From NCBI GenBank assembly GCA_021732005.1, contig JAKFVT010000033.1, positions 310,001 through 374,000 of the forward strand: a DNA stretch of 64,000 bases, written 5' to 3'. Of the stretch, positions 18,263 through 27,752 are shown piece after piece; positions within the stretch are counted from its first letter, which is position 1, and each line of letters begins with the position of its first letter. Both the position numbers and the translations under genes were made by a program. The DNA comes from Mycobacterium sp. GTDB lineage: Bacteria > Actinomycetota > Actinomycetes > Mycobacteriales > Mycobacteriaceae. Below the pieces are notes generated by a model. The model did not search any database. It saw nothing but the letters and a program-made list of their open reading frames with translations, and had not been told where the DNA came from.

Positions 18263-18949
18263 CTAGGCCTTGACGGCGTAGTGGAGCGCGACGATCCCGC
18301 CCGTCAGGTTGCGCCACCGCACACCCGACCAGCCGGCGTCGCGGATCTGCTGAGCCAGCACCTCCTGATCGGGCCACGCCCGGATGGACTCGGCCAGATA
18401 GACGTAGGCGTCCGGGTTGCTCGACACCGCGCGGGCCACCCGCGGCAGCGCCTGCATCAAGTACTCCTTGTAGACGGTCGAGAACACCGGCACCACCGGG
18501 GTGGAGAACTCGCACACCACCAGCCGCCCGCCGGGGCGGGTCACCCGCGCCATCTCGCGCAGGCCCGCCGGATGGTCGACGACATTGCGCAACCCGAAGC
18601 TGATCGTCACCGCGTCGAACACCGCGTCGCCGAACGGCAGCTTGGTCGCGTCGGCCGCGACCTTCGGCACCGGCCGTGCGGCGCCGGCCCGCAGCATGCC
18701 GACCGAGAAGTCCGCGGCCACGCACCAGGCACCGGAGCGGGCCAACTCGACCGTCGACACCGCCGTCCCCGCCGCGAGGTCCAGCACCCGGTCACCGGGT
18801 CCGATGCCCAGCGCCGACCGGGTCGCCCGCCGCCAGGCGCGGTCCTGCCCCAGCGACAGCACGGTGTTGGTGATGTCATACCGCCGGGCGACGGCGTCGA
18901 ACATCGACGCCACATCGCGGGGATCCTTGTCCAGCGTCGCGCGGCTCAC
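18263..18949 (-). CDS. menG: Demethylmenaquinone methyltransferase
   Basis: 228 residues; S-adenosylmethionine-dependent C-methyltransferase of the UbiE/MenG family that performs the last ring step of menaquinone synthesis. It has the SAM motif [16 protein letters not shown] (about 56-71) and the family signatures [13 protein letters not shown] near the N-terminus and [14 protein letters not shown] [20 protein letters not shown] in the middle. The length is normal. It is convergent with the FAD oxidoreductase and divergent from an SDR gene. Confidence 0.96.
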   Translation of the reverse strand: MSRATLDKDPRDVASMFDAVARRYDITNTVLSLGQDRAWRRATRSALGIGPGDRVLDLAAGTAVSTVELARSGAWCVAADFSVGMLRAGAARPVPKVAADATKLPFGDAVFDAVTISFGLRNVVDHPAGLREMARVTRPGGRLVVCEFSTPVVPVFSTVYKEYLMQALPRVARAVSSNPDAYVYLAESIRAWPDQEVLAQQIRDAGWSGVRWRNLTGGIVALHYAVKA

Positions 18950-19005
18950 GGTGCCGACGCTACCCGAGCGGGAATGCTGAGCCTGTCGATGCGTTGGCTA
19001 GACGC

Positions 19006-19830
19006 ATGAGCGAAAAAGTGTGGTTCATCACCGGGACATCGCGCGGCTTCGGCCGGGAGTGGGCGATCGCCGCCCTGGACCGCGGCGACAAGGTCGCTGC
19101 CACGGCGCGCAACACCGACACCCTGTCCGACCTGGTCGACCAGTACGGCGACGCCATCCTGCCGATCCAGCTCGACGTCACCGACCGGGACGCCGACTTC
19201 GCCGCCGTCGCGCAGGCGCACGACCACTTCGGGCGGCTGGACATCGTCGTCAACAACGCCGGCTACGGCCACTTCGGCTTCATCGAGGAACTGTCCGAGA
19301 GCGATGCACGCGACCAGCTCGAGACCAACGTCTTCGGCGCGCTGTGGATCACCCAGGCCGCGCTGCCGTATCTGCGGGCTCAGGGCAGCGGGCACATCAT
19401 CCAGGTGTCGTCGATCGGCGGCATCACCGCGTTCCCGCTCGTCGGCATCTACCACGCCTCCAAGTGGGCACTGGAAGGTCTCTCGCAGGCACTGGCTCAG
19501 GAGGTTGCCCCGTTCGGCATCCACGTCACGCTGATCGAGCCAGGCGGATTCGACACCGATTGGTCGGGCTCGTCCTCGAAGCGTTCGGCCGAACTGCCCG
19601 ATTACGCGGAATTGCACCGCCAGGTCGACGAGACCCGCAAGCAGCGGTGGTCTGCGCCGGGCAACCCCAAGGCGTCGGCGTCGGCCATTCTGAAAGTCGT
19701 GGACGCGCCGACTCCCCCGCTGCGGGTGTTCTTCGGGGAGTCACCGCTGCAGACCGCCAAGGCCGACTACGAAAGCCGCATCGCCAACTGGGAGCAGTGG
19801 CAGCCGGTCGCCGTCGAGGCCCAGGGCTGA
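19006..19830 (+). CDS. Short-chain dehydrogenase/reductase
   Basis: 274 residues from the ATG at 19006 (MSEKVWFITGTS). The NAD(P) motif TGTSRGFG, the NNAG element (VVNNAGYG) and the catalytic YHASK with an upstream Ser (VSSIGG) make up a complete classical SDR. The substrate is unknown. It starts 56 bases from menG on the opposite strand, so both may share a promoter region. It is convergent with a small unknown gene, the two stops touching. Confidence 0.88.
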   Translation: MSEKVWFITGTSRGFGREWAIAALDRGDKVAATARNTDTLSDLVDQYGDAILPIQLDVTDRDADFAAVAQAHDHFGRLDIVVNNAGYGHFGFIEELSESDARDQLETNVFGALWITQAALPYLRAQGSGHIIQVSSIGGITAFPLVGIYHASKWALEGLSQALAQEVAPFGIHVTLIEPGGFDTDWSGSSSKRSAELPDYAELHRQVDETRKQRWSAPGNPKASASAILKVVDAPTPPLRVFFGESPLQTAKADYESRIANWEQWQPVAVEAQG

Positions 19831-19995
19831 TCAGATCGCGTGCGCGTCGACTCTCGGTAATTGACGCGCACGACTCGCCATCCGTTCACTGAGGTGAATG
19901 AGGCGATCTTCGTGCCCAGCGGGCATGGTATAAGCCAACTTACGGAGTTCCAGTGCGAATTCACTGAGATCTTGGCGATACGACGCGTCATTCAT
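19831..19995 (-). CDS. Small hypothetical protein, 54 residues
   Basis: 54 residues, charged and largely helical (RQDLSEFALELRKLAY, EDRLIHLSERMASRAR), with no membrane segment. Not recognised. The start ATG at 19995 has GGGGG 7 bases upstream. A short palindrome (CTTAG-GT-CTAAG) at 20054-20065 lies in its probable promoter region. The regular helix-like composition and clean SD make me think it is real, but no family evidence is available to me. Confidence 0.5.
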   Translation of the reverse strand: MNDASYRQDLSEFALELRKLAYTMPAGHEDRLIHLSERMASRARQLPRVDAHAI

Positions 19996-20138
19996 TCGGA
20001 CGCCCCCAGGTCTTGGAGAAGTGATGTTGTCATTGGCTTTTAACGTCCCCCCGCTTAGGTCTAAGTGTGCGCCCGCTCCCAGGCCATGAAAAGGTCTCTC
20101 AGGAACAATTAAGGAAAGTGGTTGGCGTTGCACCAGAC

Positions 20139-21269
20139 TCAGGCCGCGCGGCGCCGTCGCCCGTTGAGTCGCACCGCCTCGTAGTGGCCCAGCAACTCGT
20201 CGCATATCGCCGGCCAGGTCCGGCCGAGCACACTGCGGCGAGCGGCGAGCGAATAGCGCGCCCGCTCGTCGAGCAGATGATCGACCGATTGCGCCAGGCG
20301 CGCTTCGAATTCCGCGACCGTCAATAACAGTCCGGTTCGGTACGGCGCCACCAGATCCCGTGGGCCACCGGCGTTCGGCGCGATGACCGGCAAACCCGAC
20401 GCCATCGCCTCCTGCACGGCCTGGCAGAACGTCTCGTGCTCGCCGGGATGGACGAAGACGTCCATGCTGGCGTAGGCGGTGGCCAGTTGCTCGCCGTACA
20501 GCGCCCCGGTGAACACCGCCGACGGCATCAGCGCGCGGAGCTTGTCGCGGTCGACCCCGTCGCCGACGATCACCAGCTGCAGGTCGTCGCGGCGGGCGAG
20601 AACCGCCAGCCGCTCCACGTGCTTCTCCGGCGCGAGCCGCCCGACGAAGCCGACGATCGGCTTGCCCGCCGGTGACCAGCGCGCCCGCAGCTCGTTACTC
20701 CGCGCCGACGGTGCGAAGCCAGTGACGTCGACACCGCGGGCCCACTGGAAAACCCGCGGAATGCCATGGGTGGCAAGGTCTTCCATCGCCGCAGTGGACG
20801 GCGCCAGCGTGCGGTCCACGCGTGAATGCAGATGACGGTTCCAGGCCCAGGCCGCGCGCGAGGCGACGCCGATGCCATAACTCTGGGCGAATCCGGCGAT
20901 GTCGGTCTGGTACACCGCCACCGTCGGCACCCCAAGGTACCGGGCGGCTTGCAGGCCGCCGTACCCCAGCAGTGCGGGCGAGGCCAGATGCACCACATGC
21001 GGATCGAAGCCGCGCAGAACCCCCACCATGCGTGGCCGCGGCACCCCCAGCGGGAGCGACGTCACTTTGGGGAACATCCGCGACGGCACCCGGTGCACCC
21101 GGATCCCGTCGTAGATCCGTTCGGCCGCCGGTTCACCACGTGGGGTGTCCGGGGCGATCACCAGTGCTTCATGGCCGGTGCGGCGGAGATGCTCGAGCAC
21201 CCGCAGCACCGAATTGCTCACTCCGTTGACGTTCGGCAGGAAGGACTCGGCGACAATGGCAACGCGCAC
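20139..21269 (-). CDS. mgtA: GT4 mannosyltransferase MgtA (formerly PimB)
   Basis: 376 residues, starting at a GTG ([16 protein letters not shown]), which is where the M. tuberculosis homologue Rv0557 begins; in-frame sequence upstream is not conserved. The GT-B signatures are visible: [20 protein letters not shown] and the GT4 motif [26 protein letters not shown]. The homologue mannosylates glucuronosyl diacylglycerol at the cytoplasmic side of the membrane, feeding lipomannan-like glycolipids. It is divergent from the DsbA-like lipoprotein gene. Confidence 0.92.
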   Translation of the reverse strand: MRVAIVAESFLPNVNGVSNSVLRVLEHLRRTGHEALVIAPDTPRGEPAAERIYDGIRVHRVPSRMFPKVTSLPLGVPRPRMVGVLRGFDPHVVHLASPALLGYGGLQAARYLGVPTVAVYQTDIAGFAQSYGIGVASRAAWAWNRHLHSRVDRTLAPSTAAMEDLATHGIPRVFQWARGVDVTGFAPSARSNELRARWSPAGKPIVGFVGRLAPEKHVERLAVLARRDDLQLVIVGDGVDRDKLRALMPSAVFTGALYGEQLATAYASMDVFVHPGEHETFCQAVQEAMASGLPVIAPNAGGPRDLVAPYRTGLLLTVAEFEARLAQSVDHLLDERARYSLAARRSVLGRTWPAICDELLGHYEAVRLNGRRRRAA

Positions 21270-21358
21270 GATTCGAGGATGACACCGGCGCTTGTCAGCG
21301 AGGTTGCGCCCGGGCATACACGACACGAAAACCAGGTGGAACGCGGTACCGTGCGAGC

Positions 21359-22021
21359 ATGCGGTTCTGGTCTGTGCTCGTGGTGGCGCTGGTCGTGCTG
21401 ACCACCGGTTGTAGCAGGGAGATTGCCGGTGCGGCACAGGTGGATCCGCGCGGGCCGGGGACGGCGCTGAGCAAGGACGGCTTCGGCATCGTGGCCGGCG
21501 ACCCGGACGCGCGGGTCCACATCGAGTTGTACACCGAACCGCAATGCAGCCACTGCGCCGATCTGCAGAAGGATTTCGGCGACGAACTGGCCCGCTACAT
21601 CAACCTCGGCCAGCTCGCCGTCACCTACCGTCCGTTGACATTTCTGGACGACAAGCCCGGCGGCTATTCCGACCGGGTGAGCAACGCGATGTTCCTGGCA
21701 CCCGGTCCGAACACGTCAGGCAAGGCATTCCAGGCGTTCGTGCAAGACCTTTGGGGCCACCAGGATTCACACGGCAAAGGCCCCAGCGACGCCCAGATCG
21801 CCGACATGGCTCGCGAAAGCGGGCTGCCCACCGCGGCCGTCGACGCGATGCGGGCGGGCAAGCCCGCGTTGGACATCCAGGAGATGGCGGACACCAACTT
21901 CGAATACCTCTACGAGATCGACGCCATCAACACCGGCACCCCAACGGTGTTCGACCTCAACACCAACGAGAAACTCGACATCTACGACAACAACTGGTTG
22001 TCCAAACTGATGTCGACCTGA
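21359..22021 (+). CDS. DsbA/thioredoxin-like lipoprotein
   Basis: 220 residues. A lipoprotein signal peptide ends in the lipobox LTTGC with Cys18, so it should be anchored in the membrane outside the cytoplasm. The mature domain has the redox motif CSHC (Cys63, Cys66) after a beta strand (ELYTEPQ) and a cis-Pro loop (GTPTVFD) near the C-terminus, as in DsbA/DsbG-type oxidoreductases. It probably makes or repairs disulphides in exported proteins. It is convergent with the next gene and overlaps it by 40 bases. Confidence 0.88.
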   Translation: MRFWSVLVVALVVLTTGCSREIAGAAQVDPRGPGTALSKDGFGIVAGDPDARVHIELYTEPQCSHCADLQKDFGDELARYINLGQLAVTYRPLTFLDDKPGGYSDRVSNAMFLAPGPNTSGKAFQAFVQDLWGHQDSHGKGPSDAQIADMARESGLPTAAVDAMRAGKPALDIQEMADTNFEYLYEIDAINTGTPTVFDLNTNEKLDIYDNNWLSKLMST

Positions 22022-22506
22022 TTCACCCGGCGCTCCAGCAGAACCAAGCCCGTCAAGACCAGCCCACCGATCAGCCACGCCACCACCGCGATCGAACCGG
22101 CCGGAATGATGGCCAGCGCAGCCGTACGGTGCTGCACGCGAACGAGATCCGGATCATTGCGGTCGTACTCGACGTAGATGCGCATTCCCTCGGCCAGCTC
22201 GGAGGGATAGAGCACACCGAGCTCGGGTCGGTAGGTGACGCGGTCCGGGGTGACGAACTCGATCGTCGAGCGGCGCGGGCCTGCCGAGAGGACCTCGGCC
22301 TGCGCGACACCCATGTTGCGTTCGATCTGCCGATCGTTTCGCCACGCACCGGCGACCAGCAGCAGCGACTGCAGAGTGACCAGCCCGATGAGGATCCACA
22401 CCGCACACTTGCTCCAGCGCAACACTTTCCGCCGTGTGGTGTCGACGACGTCCGGCTCGCGTCGGGGCAGTGCCGGTTTGACCCACGCGAGGACGCGGGC
22501 GATCAC
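21982..22506 (-). CDS. DUF3592-like membrane protein (Rv0556-type)
   Basis: 174 residues with a transmembrane helix near 34-55 and another near 135-158. An extracytoplasmic beta-rich domain with [14 protein letters not shown] lies between them, typical of DUF3592 proteins. Function unknown. The start GTG overlaps the menD stop (GTGA), so it is translated with menD. Its 3' end overlaps the convergent DsbA-like gene. Confidence 0.8.
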   Translation of the reverse strand: MIARVLAWVKPALPRREPDVVDTTRRKVLRWSKCAVWILIGLVTLQSLLLVAGAWRNDRQIERNMGVAQAEVLSAGPRRSTIEFVTPDRVTYRPELGVLYPSELAEGMRIYVEYDRNDPDLVRVQHRTAALAIIPAGSIAVVAWLIGGLVLTGLVLLERRVNQVDISLDNQLLS

Positions 22507-24128
22507 AGCGCCGACCGGATCGCGGCGTGCAACTGCCGCAACGACGACCGGTCGGCTTTGACCTCGAGAACCCGCATGCCCTCAAAGGGTTCGGCGAGCG
22601 CGCCGCCGAGTTGGTCGACCTCGATCTGGCGGGCCTCGATGTGATAGGCCCGGCACAGCGCGCCGACGTCGACGTCGTGCGGAGTGCCGAAGATCCGCGC
22701 CGACACATCCGAAAACCGGGGGTCGCCCTGCTCGAGCAGTTCGAAGATGCCGCCGCCGTTGTCGTTGGACACCACGATCGTCAAGTTCTTCGGCGTCGGC
22801 TCGGTCGGACCGATCAGCAGCCCCGAGCTGTCGTGCACGAACGTCATGTCCCCGATCAGACCGATGGTCCGGCCCGCATGCGCCAGTGCCGCGCCGATGA
22901 TCGTCGACACCGTGCCGTCGATACCCGCCACTCCCCGGTTGGAGCGCACCTTGATGCCCTCGGCGTTCAGTCCGACCAGCGCCGCGTCACGGACCGGGTT
23001 GGAGGCGCCGAGCACCAGCTGGTCCCCCGGGCGCACCGCGGCGGCCACCGCGGCCGCGACGTGCAGGCCGGTGGTCAGTGGGTGGGCGGCCAGCTGCTGG
23101 CGCACCGCCGCCATGGTGTGCGCGTTGACCTCCGCGCAGCGCTGCAGCCAGGCCGGGTCGGGCGTGCCGCTGGTCTCGGCACGGGTGCCGGTGGCTGCGG
23201 AGTTGCCGGATACGTCGGGCCAGCGGGGACCCGTCGTCAGGGCGAACACCGGCACCGACGGGTCGGCCAGCAGCGTCGACACCGGCCGGTGCAGCGTCGG
23301 GCGGCCCAGCATGATCACCTGGCGGGGCCGCAACAGCGGCAGCGCGAGCGGGTGCAGCGGGTTCGCGGCGTGCGGGGCGGTGGGCTCGGCGACCGTCGGC
23401 AGCGCGGCCAGGTTCGGGTGGACACCGGCGCCGTGCCCGGCGATCACCACGGTGTCGGGGGTCAGATCGATGTTCAGCGGCTGGTCGAAGGCCACCGGCG
23501 GGCTGTACGTCCACGGCTTGCCGTCCGGCCTGCCGGGCGGGATCGCGGCCACACCTGAGTCAGCATCCGGCACCAGCGGTTCCCGCAGCGGGATGTCGAA
23601 CTGGACCGGGCCGGCGTTGGCCGAGCGCGCGCCGGTCGCCGCGGCCAGCACCCGGCAGGTGGCCGAGCGCCACTGCGCGTTGAGAGAGTCCAGCTTGTCC
23701 TGGCCCCCTTCGGCAAGGCCCAGGCTGATCGACGCGCGGACCTGGGTGCCGAAGTAGCCGAGTTGCTCGAAGGTCTGGTTGGCGCCGGTGCCCAGCAGTT
23801 CGTAAGGCCGGTTGGCCGACAGCACGATCAGGGGAACGCGGGCGTAGTTGGCCTCGACGACGGCGGGCCCCATGTTGGCCACCGCGGTGCCCGAGGTCAT
23901 CGCGACGCACACCGGGGCGCGCTCGGCGACCGCAAGACCGATCGCCAGGAAGCCTGCGGTGCGCTCGTCGATGCGGACGTGCAGCCGAAGCCGGCCGGCC
24001 CGGTCGGCGTCGGAGAGTGCAAAGGCCAGCGGAGCGTTACGGGAACCCGGGCACAGCACCACGTCGCGGACGCCGCCGCGGATCAATTCGTCGACGACGA
24101 CGCGGGCCTGAGCCGTCGATGGGTTCAT
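22503..24128 (-). CDS. menD: SEPHCHC synthase
   Basis: 541 residues. The ThDP-dependent enzyme condenses 2-oxoglutarate with isochorismate, the first committed step of menaquinone synthesis. It has the N-terminal [12 protein letters not shown], the ThDP-activating glutamate region [13 protein letters not shown], the SGTAVAN loop and a C-terminal ThDP/Mg motif ([12 protein letters not shown] and NDNGGGIF). The length is as expected for the family. bpoC lies 35 bases upstream on the same strand, and the DUF3592-like gene overlaps its 3' end by 4 bases. Confidence 0.97.
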   Translation of the reverse strand: MNPSTAQARVVVDELIRGGVRDVVLCPGSRNAPLAFALSDADRAGRLRLHVRIDERTAGFLAIGLAVAERAPVCVAMTSGTAVANMGPAVVEANYARVPLIVLSANRPYELLGTGANQTFEQLGYFGTQVRASISLGLAEGGQDKLDSLNAQWRSATCRVLAAATGARSANAGPVQFDIPLREPLVPDADSGVAAIPPGRPDGKPWTYSPPVAFDQPLNIDLTPDTVVIAGHGAGVHPNLAALPTVAEPTAPHAANPLHPLALPLLRPRQVIMLGRPTLHRPVSTLLADPSVPVFALTTGPRWPDVSGNSAATGTRAETSGTPDPAWLQRCAEVNAHTMAAVRQQLAAHPLTTGLHVAAAVAAAVRPGDQLVLGASNPVRDAALVGLNAEGIKVRSNRGVAGIDGTVSTIIGAALAHAGRTIGLIGDMTFVHDSSGLLIGPTEPTPKNLTIVVSNDNGGGIFELLEQGDPRFSDVSARIFGTPHDVDVGALCRAYHIEARQIEVDQLGGALAEPFEGMRVLEVKADRSSLRQLHAAIRSAL

Positions 24129-24163
24129 TACTACAGCGTGTCACACGTCGATCGGACTCGACA

Positions 24164-24952
24164 TCAGACGAGAGTGCCTGCGAAAAAGTCCAGCATCGCG
24201 TTGTTCACGGTGTCCGGGCGCTCCAGGAATCCGAGGTGGCCGGTGTGCCCGATCTGCACGTATCGGCCGTTGGGGATCGCGTCGGCGACCTCGCGGCCCA
24301 GCGCCGCCGGGGTGAGCAGGTCGTCGGCGAACCCGATGACCAACACCTCATTGGTAATGGAACGGTAAGCGGCCAGCCGGTTGTCTTTGGGATACACCTC
24401 GAGCTGGGCCCGCAGGCCGGGAGTGCGCTTGATCGGGAAGGCGGTGAACATCTCCACCCAGTCGCCGATCGCCTTCTCGTCGTTGATGGTCTTGGGTGAG
24501 AAGTTCTCCAGCACACGCACTTTCGCCGCATAGGCCGGCGGCAGCTGGATGCCGGCCTTGGTGAGCTCGACGTCGGCGGCCCGGAACGACTTGCGGGTGC
24601 GGTCGAGACGGCCGCGGGTGCCCATCAGCACGGCCTGGGTGACCAGCTCCGGGCGGGTCAGCATCAGCTCCTGGGCGATGTAGGCGCCCATCGAGATGGC
24701 CACGATCCGGGTGGGTCCGCCGATCACGTCCTCGATGAGGGCGGCGGTGTCGGCGATCATCTGCTCCGGCGTGAAATCACCGGCTTCCTCGGTGGCCCCG
24801 ATTCCACGATTGTCGAACGTGACGCAGCGATAGCCCGCCGCCAGGAACCGCGGAATCTGGTGGATGTGCCAGGTTCGGCCGGCGCCGCCGGTGCCGGCGA
24901 TGAACAGCACCGGATCGCCGGAGCCGTTGTCCTCGTAGGCCAGGTTGATCAC
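24164..24952 (-). CDS. bpoC: Alpha/beta hydrolase BpoC
   Basis: About 262 residues from a GTG at 24952 (MINLAYEDNGSGDP), which overlaps the stop of the DJ-1 gene (GTGA). It has the oxyanion region FIAGTGGAG, nucleophile SMGA (VAISMGAYIA), Asp in GFADDLLTP and His in HTGHLGF. M. tuberculosis Rv0554 was annotated as a non-haem bromoperoxidase by similarity, but the true substrate is unknown. Lying beside menD and near menC, it is a candidate for a missing menaquinone step (MenH or the thioesterase); this is inference. Confidence 0.88.
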   Translation of the reverse strand: MINLAYEDNGSGDPVLFIAGTGGAGRTWHIHQIPRFLAAGYRCVTFDNRGIGATEEAGDFTPEQMIADTAALIEDVIGGPTRIVAISMGAYIAQELMLTRPELVTQAVLMGTRGRLDRTRKSFRAADVELTKAGIQLPPAYAAKVRVLENFSPKTINDEKAIGDWVEMFTAFPIKRTPGLRAQLEVYPKDNRLAAYRSITNEVLVIGFADDLLTPAALGREVADAIPNGRYVQIGHTGHLGFLERPDTVNNAMLDFFAGTLV

Positions 24953-25692
24953 CTGGCAGAGGCTACGCGACCCCGTTTCCGTCGCGCCTTCGACCGCGCG
25001 GCGTCGATCGCGCCGGACCACAGCAGTGACGTCATCGCCTTGAGCTGGGTGGGCGTCGCCAAATCCTTGGCCATCAGTGCGGCAGCGGAGGCCTTTGTGG
25101 TCGCCGACGCCTTCGACATGTGCCCGGAGTCGAACGGCGGTTGCGGGTCGTACTCCATCGACAGCTGGATCACCTTGGCGCGCTCCTCACCTCCGATCTG
25201 TCCGGCCAGCCACAGCGCGAGGTCGATGCCCGCCGACACCCCGGCGCTGGTGACGATGTCGCCTTCGTGAACCACGCGTTCGTCCTTGACCGGCGTGACC
25301 CCGAGCGCCTTGAGCGCGGTCAGCGCCGCCCAGTGCGACGTCGCCCGTTTCCCCTTCAGCAGTCCCGCCGCCGCGAGGATCACCGACCCGGAGCACACCG
25401 ACGTCGTCCAGGTCGCGGTCCGGTGTGCTTGGCGGACCCAGTCGAGCAGCTTCTCGTCGCGGGAGTGCTCGATCGTCGTCATCCCGCCGGGCACGAGAAT
25501 GACGTCGGGAGAAGGTGTTTCGTCGAACGAATGGGTGGCGCCGACGACGAGCACGCCAGAGTCGGCGGTGATCGGACCGGGCTGATACCACACAAATCGG
25601 ATTTCGGCGTCGGGCAGCCAGCGCAGCACCTCGTAGGGTCCGATGAAATCCAGGGCGGTGAAACCGGGATAGAGCACGATGGCGATCTGCAT
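24949..25692 (-). CDS. DJ-1/PfpI family protein (isonitrile hydratase-like)
   Basis: 247 residues. The N-terminal 185 residues form a DJ-1/PfpI domain with ALDFIGPYEVL, LVPGGM and the nucleophile elbow SVCSGS, as in isonitrile hydratase-type members. The last 60 residues are a Lys/Arg/Ala-rich extension not seen in small family members. The start ATG has GGAG 7 bases upstream. It follows the GlxA-type regulator by 11 bases and overlaps bpoC by 4, so the three genes form one unit. Confidence 0.88.
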   Translation of the reverse strand: MQIAIVLYPGFTALDFIGPYEVLRWLPDAEIRFVWYQPGPITADSGVLVVGATHSFDETPSPDVILVPGGMTTIEHSRDEKLLDWVRQAHRTATWTTSVCSGSVILAAAGLLKGKRATSHWAALTALKALGVTPVKDERVVHEGDIVTSAGVSAGIDLALWLAGQIGGEERAKVIQLSMEYDPQPPFDSGHMSKASATTKASAAALMAKDLATPTQLKAMTSLLWSGAIDAARSKARRKRGRVASAR

Positions 25693-25703
25693 GACATTCT
25701 CCT

Positions 25704-26651
25704 CTATGTGAACGTTTTGCGGTATTGGCCGGGCGAGACGCCGACCCTGCGAATAAAGTTGCGCCGCAACGTTTCCGACGTACCAAAGCCGCAGCGGGCG
25801 GCGATGGTGACGACGGTGTCGTCGGTCTCCTCGAGCTGACGGCGGGCGGCTTCGGTGCGCACGCGTTCGACGTACGCGCCGGGGGCCTCGCCGACCTCGT
25901 CGGTGAACACCCGGGTGAAGTGCCGTGGACTCATGGCGGCGCGGCGAGCCAGCTCGGTGATGCTATGGGCGGCACCGGGTTCGGCCTCGATGGCCTCCTG
26001 CACCTCGCGGATGGGCTGGCGGCGCGCACGCGGCATCCACACCGGCGCCGCGAACTGGGTCTGACCGCCGGGCCGCCGGAGAAACAAGACGAGGTAGCGC
26101 GCGACGGTCTGGGCGACCTCGGTGCCGTAGTCGTCCTCGACGAGCGCCAGCGACAAGTCGATGCCGGACGTCACACCGGCCGCCGTCCACACCGTGGCCG
26201 AGCTGCGCAGGAAGATGGGCTCGCGGTCGACGGTCACGGCCGGGAACTCGCGGGCCATCCGGTCGGCGAACGCCCAGTGCGTGGTGGCCCGGCAGCCGTC
26301 CAGCAGGCCGGCTTGGGCGGCGAGGAACGACCCCGTGCACACGCTGACGACGCGGCGCGAATTGGCCGCGGCCGCCCGAATCCAGGCCATGGTGGGAGGG
26401 TCCTCGCGGGCATCGTCGACGCCGGAGCCACCGGGCAGGATCAGGGTGTCGATGTCCTTGGGTTCGGGCATCGCCTCGGCGACGAAGGCCAGGCCGGTCG
26501 GGGTGCTCACCGGGCCGCCGTCGCGGGAGGCGACGCTGACCCGGTATCCGCCCTCGGTGAGCATCGCGGCGCCGGTGAACACGTCGTGCGGGCCGACCAG
26601 GTCGAGGGCCTGCACGCCGGGAAACCCGAGGATCACCACCGACCGCGCCAT
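25704..26651 (-). CDS. GlxA-type transcriptional regulator (DJ-1 domain plus AraC HTH)
   Basis: About 315 residues from the ATG at 26651 (MARSVVILGFPG). An N-terminal DJ-1/PfpI sensor-like domain (about 1-190) has LPGGSGVDD and an intact Cys in SVCTGS. A C-terminal AraC/XylS DNA-binding domain with two HTH units (about 215-315) includes SPRHFTRVFTDEVG and GVSPGQYRKTF. It probably controls the downstream DJ-1 and bpoC genes. The ligand is unknown. The SD is weak. Confidence 0.9.
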   Translation of the reverse strand: MARSVVILGFPGVQALDLVGPHDVFTGAAMLTEGGYRVSVASRDGGPVSTPTGLAFVAEAMPEPKDIDTLILPGGSGVDDAREDPPTMAWIRAAAANSRRVVSVCTGSFLAAQAGLLDGCRATTHWAFADRMAREFPAVTVDREPIFLRSSATVWTAAGVTSGIDLSLALVEDDYGTEVAQTVARYLVLFLRRPGGQTQFAAPVWMPRARRQPIREVQEAIEAEPGAAHSITELARRAAMSPRHFTRVFTDEVGEAPGAYVERVRTEAARRQLEETDDTVVTIAARCGFGTSETLRRNFIRRVGVSPGQYRKTFT

Positions 26652-26821
26652 GCGTTCAGTGTCGAGGCATCCGGCGATGGCGTCTAGGCCATGCACCCCA
26701 CAAATCAGGACATCGAATCGCGCGGCACCATGACAACACCACCGTCGACATCGACCATCACCGCGGCCGGACCGGTCGGCCGGATGTGACATCGGGTCGT
26801 TGCGGACGACAGCCTGGCCAC

Positions 26822-27742
26822 TTACAAGTCGGCCGCCACCGCGTAGATGCGTTCGAGTTCCTCTGGGGTGCTCTGTAGCGGCATCAGCACCAGTTCGGTC
26901 GCGCCGGCCGCGAGATAGGTCCGCAGCCTGCGTGCCACCGATTCCTCGCTGCCAAGCACGGCAAGATCGATGCTCGCCGAGACGCCCTCGCGCGCAAGCG
27001 TCTTCTGATACGACGGAATCGAGTCGTACAGCGCGAGCTGAGGGGCGAACTCGGCGCGCGCAGCCTCGACATCGTCGCTGACCGCCAAGCTCACCATCGC
27101 GACGACCCGCGGCGCTGAGCGTCCCGCCCCATCCGCCGCTTCCGTGATCGTCGGTACGATGAAGTCCTCGATCGTGCGCGGACCGGTGTTGGCGACGATG
27201 GTGCCGTCGGCCAATTCACCGGTTACGCGAAGGGCTTTCGGTCCCATCGCGGCCACGAGAATTGGAAACGGCGTTGCTCCTGCCAACGCGACCGGAAGGA
27301 CTTGGGGGTCGACGGCGGTCAGGTGCTCGCCGTGAAAGTCCACAGTCCTGTCGTCCCGAACGGCATTCAGGATGGTGAGGTACTCGCTCAACCGTGCCAC
27401 CGTGTGACGCCACGGCAGCCCGAAAGTGCTCTCTTCCAAGAACGCGACACCCAAGCCGAGGCCCAGCGTGAAACGTCCGTGGGTCGCCGCCTGCGCAGTT
27501 TGCGCCGAGGCGGCGAGGACGAGCGGGTGGCGGGGGTTGATCGGAACAACCGAAGTCCCGACTTCCACAACAGGATTGGCGGCGCCAACCAAGGCGGCCA
27601 ACCCAATGGCGTCGAAGTCGAGTTGTTGAGCCACCCACAACTGCTTGATGCCGGCGTCGGCGGCGGCGCGGGCTTTCGCCAGTGCATCGTCGACGAGGTT
27701 CGCAGCAGTGCGGTCGGCGGGGATCAAAACTCCTGCAGACAT
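26822..27742 (-). CDS. LLM class (F420-dependent) oxidoreductase
   Basis: 306 residues; luciferase-like monooxygenase fold (TIM barrel). The start ATG at 27742 has GGGGAG 5 bases upstream. Typical segments are QLWVAQQLDFDAI, VGTSVVPINPRHPL, GRFTLGLGLG and a C-terminal LAAGATELVLMP. In mycobacteria most such proteins use reduced F420 as hydride donor. The substrate is unknown. It follows the epimerase by 10 bases and is probably in its operon, under the TetR-like operators. Confidence 0.88.
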   Translation of the reverse strand: MSAGVLIPADRTAANLVDDALAKARAAADAGIKQLWVAQQLDFDAIGLAALVGAANPVVEVGTSVVPINPRHPLVLAASAQTAQAATHGRFTLGLGLGVAFLEESTFGLPWRHTVARLSEYLTILNAVRDDRTVDFHGEHLTAVDPQVLPVALAGATPFPILVAAMGPKALRVTGELADGTIVANTGPRTIEDFIVPTITEAADGAGRSAPRVVAMVSLAVSDDVEAARAEFAPQLALYDSIPSYQKTLAREGVSASIDLAVLGSEESVARRLRTYLAAGATELVLMPLQSTPEELERIYAVAADL

Positions 27743-27752
27743 GTGGTCTCCC

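Noticed and set aside
16542..18725. A 727-codon open frame on the minus strand
   Set aside because: It lies antisense to the FAD oxidoreductase and spans part of menG in the wrong frame; the translation is His/Arg/Gly-rich low complexity, and the real genes carry clear motifs.
7149..20110. A shared 13-base word (TCTCAGGAACAAT) near 7150 and 20098
   Set aside because: Matches of this length are expected by chance in 64 kb, and the flanks do not match.
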